Shown here: positions 6,218 to 14,709 of the stretch, one piece after another
Numbering within the stretch: the stretch's first letter is position 1
How the letters are laid out: every line of letters begins with the position of its first letter
Assembly: GCA_015655095.1 (NCBI GenBank)
Contig: JAATFR010000341.1
Location: 1-19,996, forward strand
DNA length: 19,996 nt
Reading direction: 5' to 3'
Source of the DNA: Hyphomicrobiales bacterium
GTDB taxonomy: Bacteria > Pseudomonadota > Alphaproteobacteria > Parvibaculales > Parvibaculaceae
Notes under the pieces: generated by a model
Database searches by the model: none
Told to the model about the DNA's origin: nothing
The model's input: the letters and a program-made list of their open reading frames with translations, nothing else
Made by a program: the position numbers and the translations under genes

Positions 6218-7351
6218 TCACCCGTGCGCGGGTTCCAGCCCACGAACGGTCTCACGCGGCGGGGCAGCCTCCTTCGGCAAGGCATCGGGTAAAATGCTGA
6301 CATCCCATCCGCGTTGCTTCAGCCAATAGGCTGTCGTCGTGGCGATGGTGTCATTGTCGCTGACCAGAACCAGCCGCGCGCCCCTGACGGCGACGCTGCG
6401 ATGCGACACCGCCAACAATTGGCCGCCCGGCGCCGAGACAGAGCCGGGGAAATGCCGTTTGCCGAATTCAGGCGCCAGCCGGACGTCGAGCACATAGGTC
6501 GTCCGCGTCTCGTCTGTCAGCCATCCTGCAAGCTCGTCACGGCTGATCTTGTCGATGTTCACGCGGTCAGTGAGCGCCTGCACATGGCTTGCGCCGAAAG
6601 CCGCGGCCTTCTCGCTGGGCGCGTCAAACCTGTCCAGCAGACCGGATTCAAGCTCCAGCCCCGCTCTCGTCCAGCCCGTCGTCCCATCTTCGAGGAACGC
6701 TACCCGGTTAGGCACGCCCGCATCGATGAGCGACTGCGCGCCAATGATCGCCCGAGGCAGGCCCGCGCAGGAAACCACGACGAAAGTTTCCGCTGACGGC
6801 ACATAATCCAGAAACCGGTGAATGATTTCCGCTCCCGGCAGGCTGCGGGCACCCGGCACATGATATTTCTCGAATTCCTCCACCGTGCGCGTGTCGAGCA
6901 CGATGACATTGGCCCCCGCCTTGTAGAGCTCATTGAGCTCGGTAGCGGAAATCGCGGGCGTGCCGCGCGTGTCCTGAATGCTTTGCGAGAAAATGATGCC
7001 GGGAATGTCGAAGGTGGGAAGGCCGTTTTCCCCGCCAGCGATCCACCCGGGCACGCCGCCCTCCAGAATGTTGATGTCGGTATAGCCGAGACGCTCCAGA
7101 ATGGCGGCAGCCTCCGCCGCATCGCTTCCGCCATCATCGACCAGCACGGTTCTCACTGTCTTGCGCGGCAGGAAACTCAGGACTTCTTTTTCCAGCCGCG
7201 CCAGCGGAACGTTGGTCGCGAAAAACGGATGCCCCTTGGCGAACGCAGACTCGCTGCGGATATCGACAAGGGCGAGTTCCTCTCCCGCGTTGGCCGCGCC
7301 TTCAGTGAGCCATTTTTGTAATGTTGCGCGATGGATATGCCGAATGCCCAT
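6218..7351 (-). CDS. Three-domain rhodanese-like sulfurtransferase
   Basis: This 377-residue protein contains three rhodanese-homology domains, at about residues 8-110, 130-240 and 265-360. Each has the LVD-x-R or VLD-x-R entry motif and a final glycine-rich/W segment. Only the middle domain has a Cys in the active-site loop (Cys195, in SCAGLPRA); the equivalent loops of domains 1 (VDDGGSD) and 3 (VSDNDTI) have Asp and should be inactive for persulfide transfer. Rhodaneses move sulfane sulfur to thiophilic acceptors such as cyanide, sulfite or protein thiols. The start at 7351 is fixed by GGAGG seven bases upstream. It is first in the operon with the DszB- and DszC-like genes, with 66 bases to the next gene, which supports a role in sulfur handling. 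The exact substrate is unknown. Confidence 0.88.
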   Translation of the reverse strand: MGIRHIHRATLQKWLTEGAANAGEELALVDIRSESAFAKGHPFFATNVPLARLEKEVLSFLPRKTVRTVLVDDGGSDAAEAAAILERLGYTDINILEGGVPGWIAGGENGLPTFDIPGIIFSQSIQDTRGTPAISATELNELYKAGANVIVLDTRTVEEFEKYHVPGARSLPGAEIIHRFLDYVPSAETFVVVSCAGLPRAIIGAQSLIDAGVPNRVAFLEDGTTGWTRAGLELESGLLDRFDAPSEKAAAFGASHVQALTDRVNIDKISRDELAGWLTDETRTTYVLDVRLAPEFGKRHFPGSVSAPGGQLLAVSHRSVAVRGARLVLVSDNDTIATTTAYWLKQRGWDVSILPDALPKEAAPPRETVRGLEPAHG

Positions 7352-7358
7352 GGTCTCG

Positions 7359-7363
7359 CCTCC
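7359..7363 (-). promoter_or_regulatory. Ribosome binding site fixing the rhodanese start
   Basis: GGAGG on the minus strand with seven-base spacing to the ATG at 7351. It rules out the 15-codon upstream extension to 7396. Confidence 0.8.
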
Positions 7364-7396
7364 CTCGGGCAGAAATGCCCCTGATGAACCCATCAA

Positions 7397-7432
7397 ATTA
7401 TAGTACTTACTCTATCGAGTTTCTATACTATA
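7397..7432. promoter_or_regulatory. Divergent promoter region, rhodanese operon and ABC binding-protein gene
   Basis: This AT-rich stretch has the 7-base inverted repeat TATAGTA (7399-7405)/TACTATA (7426-7432). On the minus strand it gives a perfect -10 TATAAT (7402 down to 7397) with TAGAAA 17 bases upstream as a -35. The spacer-side sequence CTATCGAGTTTCTATA (7412-7427) matches 13 of 16 positions of 16503-16518 in front of the flavoprotein operon, suggesting common control of the two operons. Confidence 0.6.
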
Positions 7433-7468
7433 AATTAAGGACAAGGTTTGCGGCAGCCGGAGTAGCAA

Positions 7469-9058
7469 ATGCCTATTACACGTCGACACATATTGCAGAT
7501 GGGGCTTGTCAGCGTATTGCTGCCCTCAGGCTTTTCTCCCTTGAGGGCCGCCACTGCGCCGCAACAGGGCGGGCGCCTGATCATCGGGCAATTTCCCGAA
7601 GCGACCCTCCTCACCAGCGGCTTTTCGACGGAAGGCATCGCCCAGGTTGTTTCCACCAAAATTTTCGATGGGCTGGTCACCTATGACACCAGCCTCAATC
7701 CTGTGCCACAGCTTGCGACCGCGTGGAAGGTCTCACCCGATCAGCTTTCCCTCAGTCTTGATCTGCGCCCGGGGGTGACATGGCACGACGGCACGCCCTT
7801 CACCTCGGCGGATGTCGCTTTCTCATGCCTCGAACTCTGGAAGAAATATCACAGCCGGGGCAGATCCACCTTCGCCAATGTGGTGTCGGTCGATACGCCC
7901 GATCCGCTCAAAGCCATCTTCCACCTGTCAAAGCCAGCACCCTACCTGCTGTCAGCGCTTGGTTCTTCTGAATCGCAGGTTCTTCCCAAGCATCTTTATC
8001 AGGGAACGGATATTCTCCAGAATCCGCACAATATCGCGCCGATCGGCACGGGCCCGTTCCGCTTTGTCGAATGGAAGCGTGGCGAATATATCGCGCTGGC
8101 GCGCAATCCGCATTATTGGGATCAGCCAAAACCCTATCTTGACGAGATCATTTACAGGGTGCTGCCGGACCCGGCCGCCCAGAGCGTCGCGCTCGAAACC
8201 GGCGAAATACAGCTTGGAGCCGTTCCCCCAGGCGACATAGACCGGCTGGCGCAAGAGCCTTCGCTGGTTCTGGCCCCTGTTCCGCCGCGTTACTCCCTCT
8301 ATTCCGGTCTCGCCTTCAATCTCGACAAGCCCTTCTTCCGCGATGTGCGCGTGCGCCGGGCGATAGCCCATGCAATCGACACCCGGTTCATCCTGAAAAA
8401 CATTTATTACGGACATGGCACTGTGGGAACAGGCCCCTTGCCAGTGCAGGTAAAGCCCTTTTATACGGACGATGTCCCCAATTACCCCTTCAATCCTGCC
8501 CGCGCCATCGAACTTCTGGATGAGGCTGGTTTCAAGCCGGATGCAAAAGGCACCCGCATCTCCGCCATCTTTAGCCCGCAAGCGATGGGAGACGCGGCCT
8601 ACCGGCAGGCGGAATATATCCGGACCGCTCTCGGCCAGGTGGGTATCGCGCTCGATGTGCAATAGGACGATTTCGCCGGATTCATCCGCCGTATATATAC
8701 CGATCGGGACTTCGACATAACCACTTATGGCGGCTCGGCGGGACCGGATCCGGCCATCGGCACGCAGCGCATCTACTGGTCGAAGAACTTCAAGCCCGGC
8801 GTCGCTTTTTCAAACGTCGCGCATTATGTGAACCCGGAAGTCGACAAGCTTCTGGAGGCCGCCCAGATCGAAACCGATCCGGCGCGGCGCTATGAATTCT
8901 ACAAGCGGTTTCAACAGATCGTGCAGACTGACCTTCCCCTTATCCCGCTGGTCAACGCGGACCCCGGCCTGCTGAGGAACCGCCGGCTGATCGACTACAG
9001 CATTGGCGGAGACGGCACCTCCGAGAACTTCGCCTCGGCGCAATTGCTGCCGGAATAA
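7469..9058 (+). pseudogene. Family-5 ABC substrate-binding protein interrupted by an in-frame TAG
   Basis: Codons 1-398 encode a peptide/nickel-type (SBP_bac_5) extracytoplasmic binding protein. It starts with a Tat-like signal (TRRHILQMG, hydrophobic core, cleavage near LRAATA). It continues with GGRLIIGQFPEA, the FDGLVTYD segment, the Trp-His-Asp-Gly-Thr turn and IGTGPFRFVEW, all family hallmarks. Codon 399 (8663-8665) is TAG. The same frame then continues with clear family C-terminus (DDFAGFIRR, RIYWSKNFKPG, NPEVDKLL, LPLIPLV) to a TAA at 9056. The whole frame is 529 codons, normal for the family, so one nonsense change separates it from an intact gene. The start is supported by GGAG six bases upstream. 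No permease or ATPase partner is in the window. Readthrough or a sequencing error are alternatives to a true pseudogene. Confidence 0.85.
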
Positions 9059-9067
9059 GGCCTCATA

Positions 9068-9099
9068 ATGCCGGACTGCGCTCAAGCACAGCCCGGCAT
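9068..9099. terminator. Terminator-like hairpin between convergent genes
   Basis: ATGCCGG (9068-9074) pairs with CCGGCAT (9093-9099), and after one mismatch CTG/CAG extends the stem. There is no clear T-tract on either strand, so this may be a weak or factor-dependent site. Its position between the binding-protein gene and the convergent LLM gene fits. Confidence 0.4.
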
Positions 9100-9115
9100 C
9101 AAAGCCTTGACCTTG

Positions 9116-10450
9116 TCAGCTTGAGGAAGGAAAGAAGCGGTTTTCCGGGCGCGGCAGGCCCAGATTTTCCCGCAGGGTCACACCCTCATATTCGCGCCTG
9201 AAAATGCCGCGCGCCTGCAACTCCGGCACCACGCGATCCACGAAATCGTCGAGCCCCTGCGGCAGAAACGGAAACATCACATTGAAGCCGTCGCAGGCTT
9301 CCGTTTCGAGCCACTCCTCCATCTCGTCGGCAATCGTTTTAGGCGTGCCGACAAAGGCCGAGCCCGCAAAGCCGCCGACGCGCTGGGCAAGCTGGCGCAC
9401 GGTCAACCCGTCACGGCGCGAGGATTCGATCAGCCGCTCCCGCGCACTCTTGCTGCCATTTGTTTCCGGGATGTCCGGCAGCGGCCCATCGGGATCGAAG
9501 CGCGAGGCATCCGTTCCCAGCGAAACGGAAAGCGAGGCGATGGCGCTGTCATAATGGACGAGACTGTCGAGCTTCAGCCGCCTGGCGCGCGCCTCCTCCA
9601 CCGTATCGCCTATCACCACGAAAGCGCCGGGAAGAACCTTCAGATGATCCGGGTTGCGGCCCAGCGCCTTCATCCGCCCCTTCACATCCGCATAGAAGGA
9701 GCGCGCCGCCTCAAGGCTCCCCCCAGCGGCAAAAATCATCTCCGCCGTTTCCGCCGCAAGCTGACGCCCGGCCTCCGACGCGCCAGCCTGCACGATCACC
9801 GGCCAGCCCTGCACAGGCCGCGCAATATTGAGCGGGCCTCGCACCTTGAGGAATTCACCCTTGTGGTCGAGCACATGCAGCTTTGCCGGATCGAAATAGA
9901 TGCCGTTCTCCACATCGCGGATAAACGCATCGTCTGCCCAGCTATCCCAGAGCCCGGTCACCACATCATAGAATTCGCGCGCACGCCGGTAGCGAGTCGC
10001 ATGTTCGACATGTTCTTCGAGCCCGAAATTGAGCGATTCCGTCGGATTGCCCGACGTGACGATATTCCATCCGGCGCGCCCGGAGCTGATATGATCGAGC
10101 GAGGCGAATTTGCGCGCGACATGGTAGGGCTCGTTATAGGTCGTGGACGCGGTCGCGATGAGCCCCAGATGCCTTGTCGTCACCGCGAGCGCGGGCAGCA
10201 GCGTCAGCGGATCGAACGAGGTCGTGGTGGCGCTGCGCTTCAGCGCGTCGATCGGCATGTTCAGAACGGCAAGATGATCCGCCATGAAAAAGGCGTCGAA
10301 CTTGCCGCGCTCCAGCGTCTGGGCAAAATGCTGAATATGGGCGAAGTTGAAATTGGCGTCCGGATAAGCGCCAGGATAGCGCCACGCGGCCGTATGAATG
10401 CTGATGGGCCGCATGAAGGCGCCAAGTCGCAACTGTCTTGAACCGCTCAT
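9116..10450 (-). CDS. LLM-class FMN-dependent monooxygenase, NtaA/SnaA/DszA/DmoA family
   Basis: This 444-residue protein has the luciferase-like TIM barrel of the NtaA/SnaA/DszA subgroup. Markers are the N-terminal strand LRLGAFMRP, FDAFFMADHL, and ISSGRAGWNIVTSGNP (about residues 121-136), which is highly characteristic. VIVQAGASEAGRQLAAETAE (about 220-239) is at the FMN phosphate site, and the C-terminus has GTPKTIADEM and FNVMFPFLPQGLDDF. Length is close to DszA and NtaA (about 450). Such enzymes use FMNH2 from a separate reductase plus O2; DszA opens a cyclic sulfone, others cleave C-S or C-N bonds. The ATG follows AGGTGA at four bases. It is the last gene of the flavoprotein operon, 31 bases after the ABC exporter subunit. 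Its pairing with DszB- and DszC-like genes suggests the DszA role, but the substrate is not provable here. Confidence 0.88.
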   Translation of the reverse strand: MSGSRQLRLGAFMRPISIHTAAWRYPGAYPDANFNFAHIQHFAQTLERGKFDAFFMADHLAVLNMPIDALKRSATTTSFDPLTLLPALAVTTRHLGLIATASTTYNEPYHVARKFASLDHISSGRAGWNIVTSGNPTESLNFGLEEHVEHATRYRRAREFYDVVTGLWDSWADDAFIRDVENGIYFDPAKLHVLDHKGEFLKVRGPLNIARPVQGWPVIVQAGASEAGRQLAAETAEMIFAAGGSLEAARSFYADVKGRMKALGRNPDHLKVLPGAFVVIGDTVEEARARRLKLDSLVHYDSAIASLSVSLGTDASRFDPDGPLPDIPETNGSKSARERLIESSRRDGLTVRQLAQRVGGFAGSAFVGTPKTIADEMEEWLETEACDGFNVMFPFLPQGLDDFVDRVVPELQARGIFRREYEGVTLRENLGLPRPENRFFPSSS

Positions 10451-10481
10451 AAATCACCTGTTTTTCAAAGAATGCGCCAGG

Positions 10482-12332
10482 CTATCCCGCCCCCGGTTGA
10501 GCCTCGTCGAAAGACGAGAAACTGCTTTTCAGCAATCGAGCATAAAGCCCGTTTTGCGCAAGAAGTCCGTTATGTGGACCCTGCTCGACGATTTTTCCAT
10601 CCTGCAACACGATAATTCTGTCCGCGTCCCGAACTGTCGCCAACCGGTGGGCGATAACAATGCTCGTGCGCCCCTCCAACAAAACATTCAGGGCATTCTG
10701 TATGTCGAGTTCTGTGAAGCTGTCGATATTGGCGGTGGCCTCATCGAGGATAAGGATTTTCGGGTCGGCCACCAGCGCGCGCGCGAAGCTCAGCAACTGC
10801 CGCTGGCCGATGGACAGATTCTGGCCCCTCTGGCCGAGCTGCGTGTCATAACCGTCCGGCAATTTTCTGATGAATTTATCGGCGCTGACGGCAACCGCCG
10901 CGGCGATCACCTGTTCCCTCGTCGCGGATAACGTGTTGAAGCGGATATTTTCAAGCACCGTGCCGGTGAACAGGAATGGCTCCTGCAACACCATCGCGAC
11001 CGTGTGTCCGAGCGAGTCGAGCGTGACATCGCGCACATCATAGCCACCGATCAGGATTTCGCCCTGCCAGACATCATAAAAACGATGCAGCAGCGCCGTC
11101 ACGCTGGTCTTGCCCGATCCTGTCGGCCCGATGATCGCCACCTTCTCGTAAGGCGCGATGGCAAAGCTCAGATCATGCAGAATGGCGCGGCCCGCCTTGT
11201 ACCCGAACGTCACGTTGCGAAATTCTACAGAGGGGACCACATCAACAAGATCGACAGCGTCCGGCTTGTCATGGATTGCGACGGGCACGTCGAGCACCTC
11301 GAAAATCCGGTATCCCGCCGCCATTGCGCGCTGCATCACGGTATATTGCTGCGACAGGGTGCGGATTGGATCGAAAAAGCGTTGCGCATAGAAGATGAAG
11401 GCAATCATCACCCCGACATCGAGACGGCCGTTGAGTACCGCCGAGCCACCGGCAATCGCAATCACCGCCAGCGCCACGCCGCTCAATATATCGACGGTCG
11501 GCACCATGATCTGTGAGGCCCAGGCGGAATTGACCTGCGCCTCCAGATTCTCGCGCGCCCTTTGCTCGAAATAGGCAAAATTGACTTCCTCGCGGCGGAA
11601 TTCCTGTACCGTCCTTACACCGCTGATATTTTCCGCCAGCACGCCATTGACGATGGAAGAGGCGTCGCGCGCGCGCCGGAACGTCGACTTGACTCGCGGC
11701 AGCCAGATGGCGCGCACGATAATGAGGACAGGCAGCACCGACAAGGTCAGCAGCCCGAGCCACCAGTTCATCACCAGCAGCACCACGATGATGCCGACAA
11801 GCAGAACGAAATCACCGATCGCGGAAACGGACGTTTCCAGAAATTCCTGCAATGCGTTGACGTCGCCCTGCAGGCGAGACATTACCCGGCCGACATGCGT
11901 CTGGTCGAGAAAACCCATCGACACATCCTGCAGATGCGAGAACATCGCCCGGCGCAGATCGAAGATGACCTGCTGGGCCAGGCGCGCCGCCGTCCATTCC
12001 TGCAAAAAGCTTCCAAGCGCGTTGGCAATAATCAGAAAGACGAACCCGGCAATCACCCAGTCGAAAGGAAAGACGCGCCCGCTATCGACGGCATCGTTCA
12101 CGGCATGGCTGATGACGATGGGAATGCTGATCTGACTTGCAACGAAGAGCAGCACGGCCGCAAGCGAGCCCCACACCGACAGCTTGTAAGGGCGGACAAA
12201 ACCGAAAAAGCGGCGGAAGATTCGCGGATCGAAGGAGAGAAAAATATCCTCCTCATGGTCCTGCCCCAGGCTGCGTCGGCTGCGCCCCGCCAGGGTTCCG
12301 GCGGGTGCTGAAGTCATGCTGTCGCTGCTCAC
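10482..12332 (-). CDS. ABC exporter half-transporter, catalytically canonical Walker B subunit
   Basis: This 616-residue type IV ABC exporter half has six predicted membrane helices (about residues 50-330), then an ATPase domain. Walker A is GPTGSGKT (about 401). The signature is LSIGQRQ (about 505), a variant of LSGGQ. Walker B is ILILDEA (about 526) with the catalytic Glu present, and the H-loop is IVIAHRL. Its GTG start overlaps the stop of the preceding exporter gene by four bases (GTGA) and has GGAGG seven bases upstream. It almost certainly forms a heterodimer with that partner. Its variant signature would face the partner's degenerate Walker B, giving one weak and one active ATP site, as in known heterodimeric exporters. 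Cargo is unknown; export of a toxic intermediate or product is one possibility. Confidence 0.9.
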   Translation of the reverse strand: MSSDSMTSAPAGTLAGRSRRSLGQDHEEDIFLSFDPRIFRRFFGFVRPYKLSVWGSLAAVLLFVASQISIPIVISHAVNDAVDSGRVFPFDWVIAGFVFLIIANALGSFLQEWTAARLAQQVIFDLRRAMFSHLQDVSMGFLDQTHVGRVMSRLQGDVNALQEFLETSVSAIGDFVLLVGIIVVLLVMNWWLGLLTLSVLPVLIIVRAIWLPRVKSTFRRARDASSIVNGVLAENISGVRTVQEFRREEVNFAYFEQRARENLEAQVNSAWASQIMVPTVDILSGVALAVIAIAGGSAVLNGRLDVGVMIAFIFYAQRFFDPIRTLSQQYTVMQRAMAAGYRIFEVLDVPVAIHDKPDAVDLVDVVPSVEFRNVTFGYKAGRAILHDLSFAIAPYEKVAIIGPTGSGKTSVTALLHRFYDVWQGEILIGGYDVRDVTLDSLGHTVAMVLQEPFLFTGTVLENIRFNTLSATREQVIAAAVAVSADKFIRKLPDGYDTQLGQRGQNLSIGQRQLLSFARALVADPKILILDEATANIDSFTELDIQNALNVLLEGRTSIVIAHRLATVRDADRIIVLQDGKIVEQGPHNGLLAQNGLYARLLKSSFSSFDEAQPGAG

Positions 12333-14191
12333 AGGCTCGCCTCCAGGGTAAGCGCTCTGTTTTCCGGCGTGGGGAAAACCTTGTCGGCGCTGGATTGCAG
12401 AGAAAAAAGCTCCGCATAGCGGCCGCCCAGCGCGACAAGCTCAGCATGCCTGCCGCGCTCGACGATCCGGCCTTGCTCAAGAAACAGAATTTCATCGGCA
12501 TTCATCACCGAACTGAGCCGGTGCGCGATGATGATGGTCGTCCGCCGCCCGGCCGCCTTGCGGATGCCGGACCTCACTCTCTGTTCCGTCGCCACGTCGA
12601 TGGCCGAGGTCGCATCGTCGAAAATGAGGATGGACGGCGCGGGCACAAGGCCGCGCGCAATCGACAGGCGTTGGCGCTGCCCGCCGGAAAGGCTGACGCC
12701 GCGCTCGCCGATCCTTGTGTCATAAGCGTCCGGCAACAGCTTCAGATAATCGTGAAGCTGCGACGTCGCGGTCGCCTCGAAAAGCTTTTCATCCTCGGCG
12801 TCCGGGTCCCCATAGGCGACATTCGAGGCCACGCTGTCATCGAACAGGAACACGTCCTGCTGCACGATGCCGACCGCCTTCCGCAAGGAATGCAGGGTCA
12901 CGTCCCGGACGTCCTGACCGTCGATCGTGATGCCGCCACCCGTCACATCGTAGAAACGCGGGATCAGATGGATCAGCGTCGATTTTCCCGCCCCCGGCGC
13001 GCCTACGATGCCGAGCGTCCGTCCCGCGCCGACCTCAAAGGAAATATCCGACAGGATCAGTTTGGGGCCGCTGGCGGTGGCATAGGAGAAGCTCACATTC
13101 TGGAACCGGAGGTGCCCCCCGGTGATGACGAGTTCCCTTGCATCCGCCCGATCCTTGATCCGCGGCTCCCGGTCCAGAATATCGAACAACCGCACGCCTG
13201 ATGATGTCGCGCGCGCGCTCGAATTGACGATCATGGTGATCTGGCGCACCGGCTGCTGAAGAATTGTCATGAAGGCCAGAATTTCCGTCAGATGACCAAT
13301 GGTCATCTGGCCGCTCTGCACCCTGTGCCCACCAACCCAGAGCACAATGGCCATGGAAGTGTAAAAAGCCAGCGTCATCACGCTCATGGAGCCCGTGCGG
13401 CCGAATATGCGCCGGTTCGACAGGCGCAGCGCCAGATCTGCCGCCTTGTCGAATTTCATCATTTCAAAGGACTTGGCGGCGAAGGCGCGCACCACCCGCA
13501 TGCCTTGCAGGCTTTCCTCCATGTAGCGGGTGAGCACGGACATACATTCCTGCAATTTAGTCCAGCTCAATCGCAGATAGATCGCCGTCCGGAATGCCTG
13601 CCACGCCACGAAGGGAACGAAGCTCAGGGCCAGCACGGCCATGAGCGGGTCCGTGGAAAACAGCATCCAGCAGCCCATCAAAAGCAGCATCGCCAGCATA
13701 ACGAAACGCTGCATCCCCATTTCGATGAAAACGCGGACGCCCTCGAGATCCAGCATGCCGCGCGTGATCAGATCGCCGGAATGGGTATTGTCGTGGAATT
13801 CAAAATCGAGGCGTTGCAGCTTTTCAAAAAACGCCAGCCGTAAATCATAGCCGACACGCTGCGCCACATATTCAGCCTGATAGCCGGACAGCATCTGGAG
13901 CAGACCACGCAAGGCGGATGCCCCTGCCAGCAGCAGGCCCGTCCAGAGCAGACCCTGATGCACCTGAAAGGCTTGCGGGATCACTTCGCCCGCCAGGAAA
14001 TGAGCCTGATCCACAGCGCGCCCGAGAAGACGCGGGATAACAAGGTTGAAGATCGTCGCGCCCAGCCCCGCGCCGATGGCCAGAACCATGTGCCATGGAT
14101 ATTTCATGGCAAGACCGATCACCCGCTTCAGCATCGCGGGCATAGCGGTGAAATCAACAGGTACAGGCTGGGCTAATTTTACATCGGTCAT
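12329..14191 (-). CDS. ABC exporter half-transporter, degenerate Walker B subunit
   Basis: This 620-residue membrane-plus-ATPase protein of the same family is its partner's upstream neighbour. Six membrane helices (about 30-320) are followed by Walker A GAPGAGKST (about 395), Q-loop VQQDVFLF, canonical signature LSGGQRQR (about 498), and Walker B ILIFDDATS (about 521), where the usual catalytic Glu is Asp. The H-loop is IIIAHRL. This combination is the degenerate half of a heterodimeric exporter. The ATG at 14191 is chosen because it leaves about 30 residues before the first helix; a 29-codon extension from a TTG at 14278 is possible, and neither start has a strong ribosome site. It lies 125 bases after the [2Fe-2S] gene and overlaps the next subunit gene by four bases. 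Confidence 0.88.
   Translation of the reverse strand: MTDVKLAQPVPVDFTAMPAMLKRVIGLAMKYPWHMVLAIGAGLGATIFNLVIPRLLGRAVDQAHFLAGEVIPQAFQVHQGLLWTGLLLAGASALRGLLQMLSGYQAEYVAQRVGYDLRLAFFEKLQRLDFEFHDNTHSGDLITRGMLDLEGVRVFIEMGMQRFVMLAMLLLMGCWMLFSTDPLMAVLALSFVPFVAWQAFRTAIYLRLSWTKLQECMSVLTRYMEESLQGMRVVRAFAAKSFEMMKFDKAADLALRLSNRRIFGRTGSMSVMTLAFYTSMAIVLWVGGHRVQSGQMTIGHLTEILAFMTILQQPVRQITMIVNSSARATSSGVRLFDILDREPRIKDRADARELVITGGHLRFQNVSFSYATASGPKLILSDISFEVGAGRTLGIVGAPGAGKSTLIHLIPRFYDVTGGGITIDGQDVRDVTLHSLRKAVGIVQQDVFLFDDSVASNVAYGDPDAEDEKLFEATATSQLHDYLKLLPDAYDTRIGERGVSLSGGQRQRLSIARGLVPAPSILIFDDATSAIDVATEQRVRSGIRKAAGRRTTIIIAHRLSSVMNADEILFLEQGRIVERGRHAELVALGGRYAELFSLQSSADKVFPTPENRALTLEASL
12340..12344 (-). promoter_or_regulatory. 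Ribosome binding site fixing the GTG start of the second exporter half
   Basis: GGAGG on the minus strand ends seven bases before the GTG at 12332. It favours this GTG over the ATG five codons inside the gene. Confidence 0.75.
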
Positions 14192-14316
14192 GGCAACTGG
14201 AAGAATCCCGAAAGAATTTTGGCACCCGCCGGCCAGATCGCTGCGCGGATGAGAAGAGCAGCCTATCATCCCCGGCAAATACGGGGATAACTACCTTTCC
14301 ATAAGCATTGCCGGCC

Positions 14317-14709
14317 TCAATCATGCGCAACCGGTCCCTGCTGGCCCTCAGGCCCAATGCGCGCCTTGCGGACAAGACTAAGCTCCACGATCGTGTCGCG
14401 CAGAAATATCCCCGGTTTCGCAGGCTCAATAACCATGCCGTCATGCACCGGCACCGTGCAAGCCGTCGTCACCACGCCGTCGATGCGCATGGCGCAGGTA
14501 TCGCAAAGCCCCCGCCTGCACGAGAGAGAATAGGCAAGCCCCGGATCAACGGCCCTCTGGAGATATTGCAAGGCGGTGCTGACGCTCGCGCCGCTCCAGC
14601 TTTCGGCACTGATACCCGCAACCGAAGGCTCCGGCAACTCGAAGGTGGTGAGCCTAGCCGCATCCTCGTCCCGCCTCAGGCGGATATGGATAGTGACAGC
14701 CCCGCTCAT
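14317..14709 (-). CDS. Small [2Fe-2S] protein, SdhB/FrdB N-terminal-domain type
   Basis: This 130-residue protein matches only the N-terminal plant-type ferredoxin domain of succinate dehydrogenase/fumarate reductase iron-sulfur subunits. Cluster ligands are Cys64, Cys69, Cys72 (C-x4-C-x2-C in SCRRGLCDTC) and Cys84. The C-terminal domain that normally carries the [4Fe-4S] and [3Fe-4S] clusters is absent, and the length shows this is not a window truncation. Its ATG overlaps the stop of the flavoprotein gene (ATGA), so the two are translationally coupled and probably form an electron-transfer pair. In the operon it precedes the ABC exporter genes. Without the other clusters a quinone-linked membrane complex is unlikely; a soluble redox partner is my inference. 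Confidence 0.85.
   Translation of the reverse strand: MSGAVTIHIRLRRDEDAARLTTFELPEPSVAGISAESWSGASVSTALQYLQRAVDPGLAYSLSCRRGLCDTCAMRIDGVVTTACTVPVHDGMVIEPAKPGIFLRDTIVELSLVRKARIGPEGQQGPVAHD

Noticed and set aside
8663..8665. Frameshift as the cause of the split binding-protein gene
   Set aside because: Family sequence continues in the same frame right after the TAG, so it is a single nonsense codon.
9554..10441. Plus-strand open frame of 295 codons opposite the LLM monooxygenase
   Set aside because: Composition rich in Arg, His and Pro without motifs; antisense shadow of a well-supported gene.
14268..14288. Short hairpin ATCCCC/GGGGAT between the [2Fe-2S] gene and the exporter gene
   Set aside because: Only six base pairs and no T-tract; too weak to call a terminator or attenuator.
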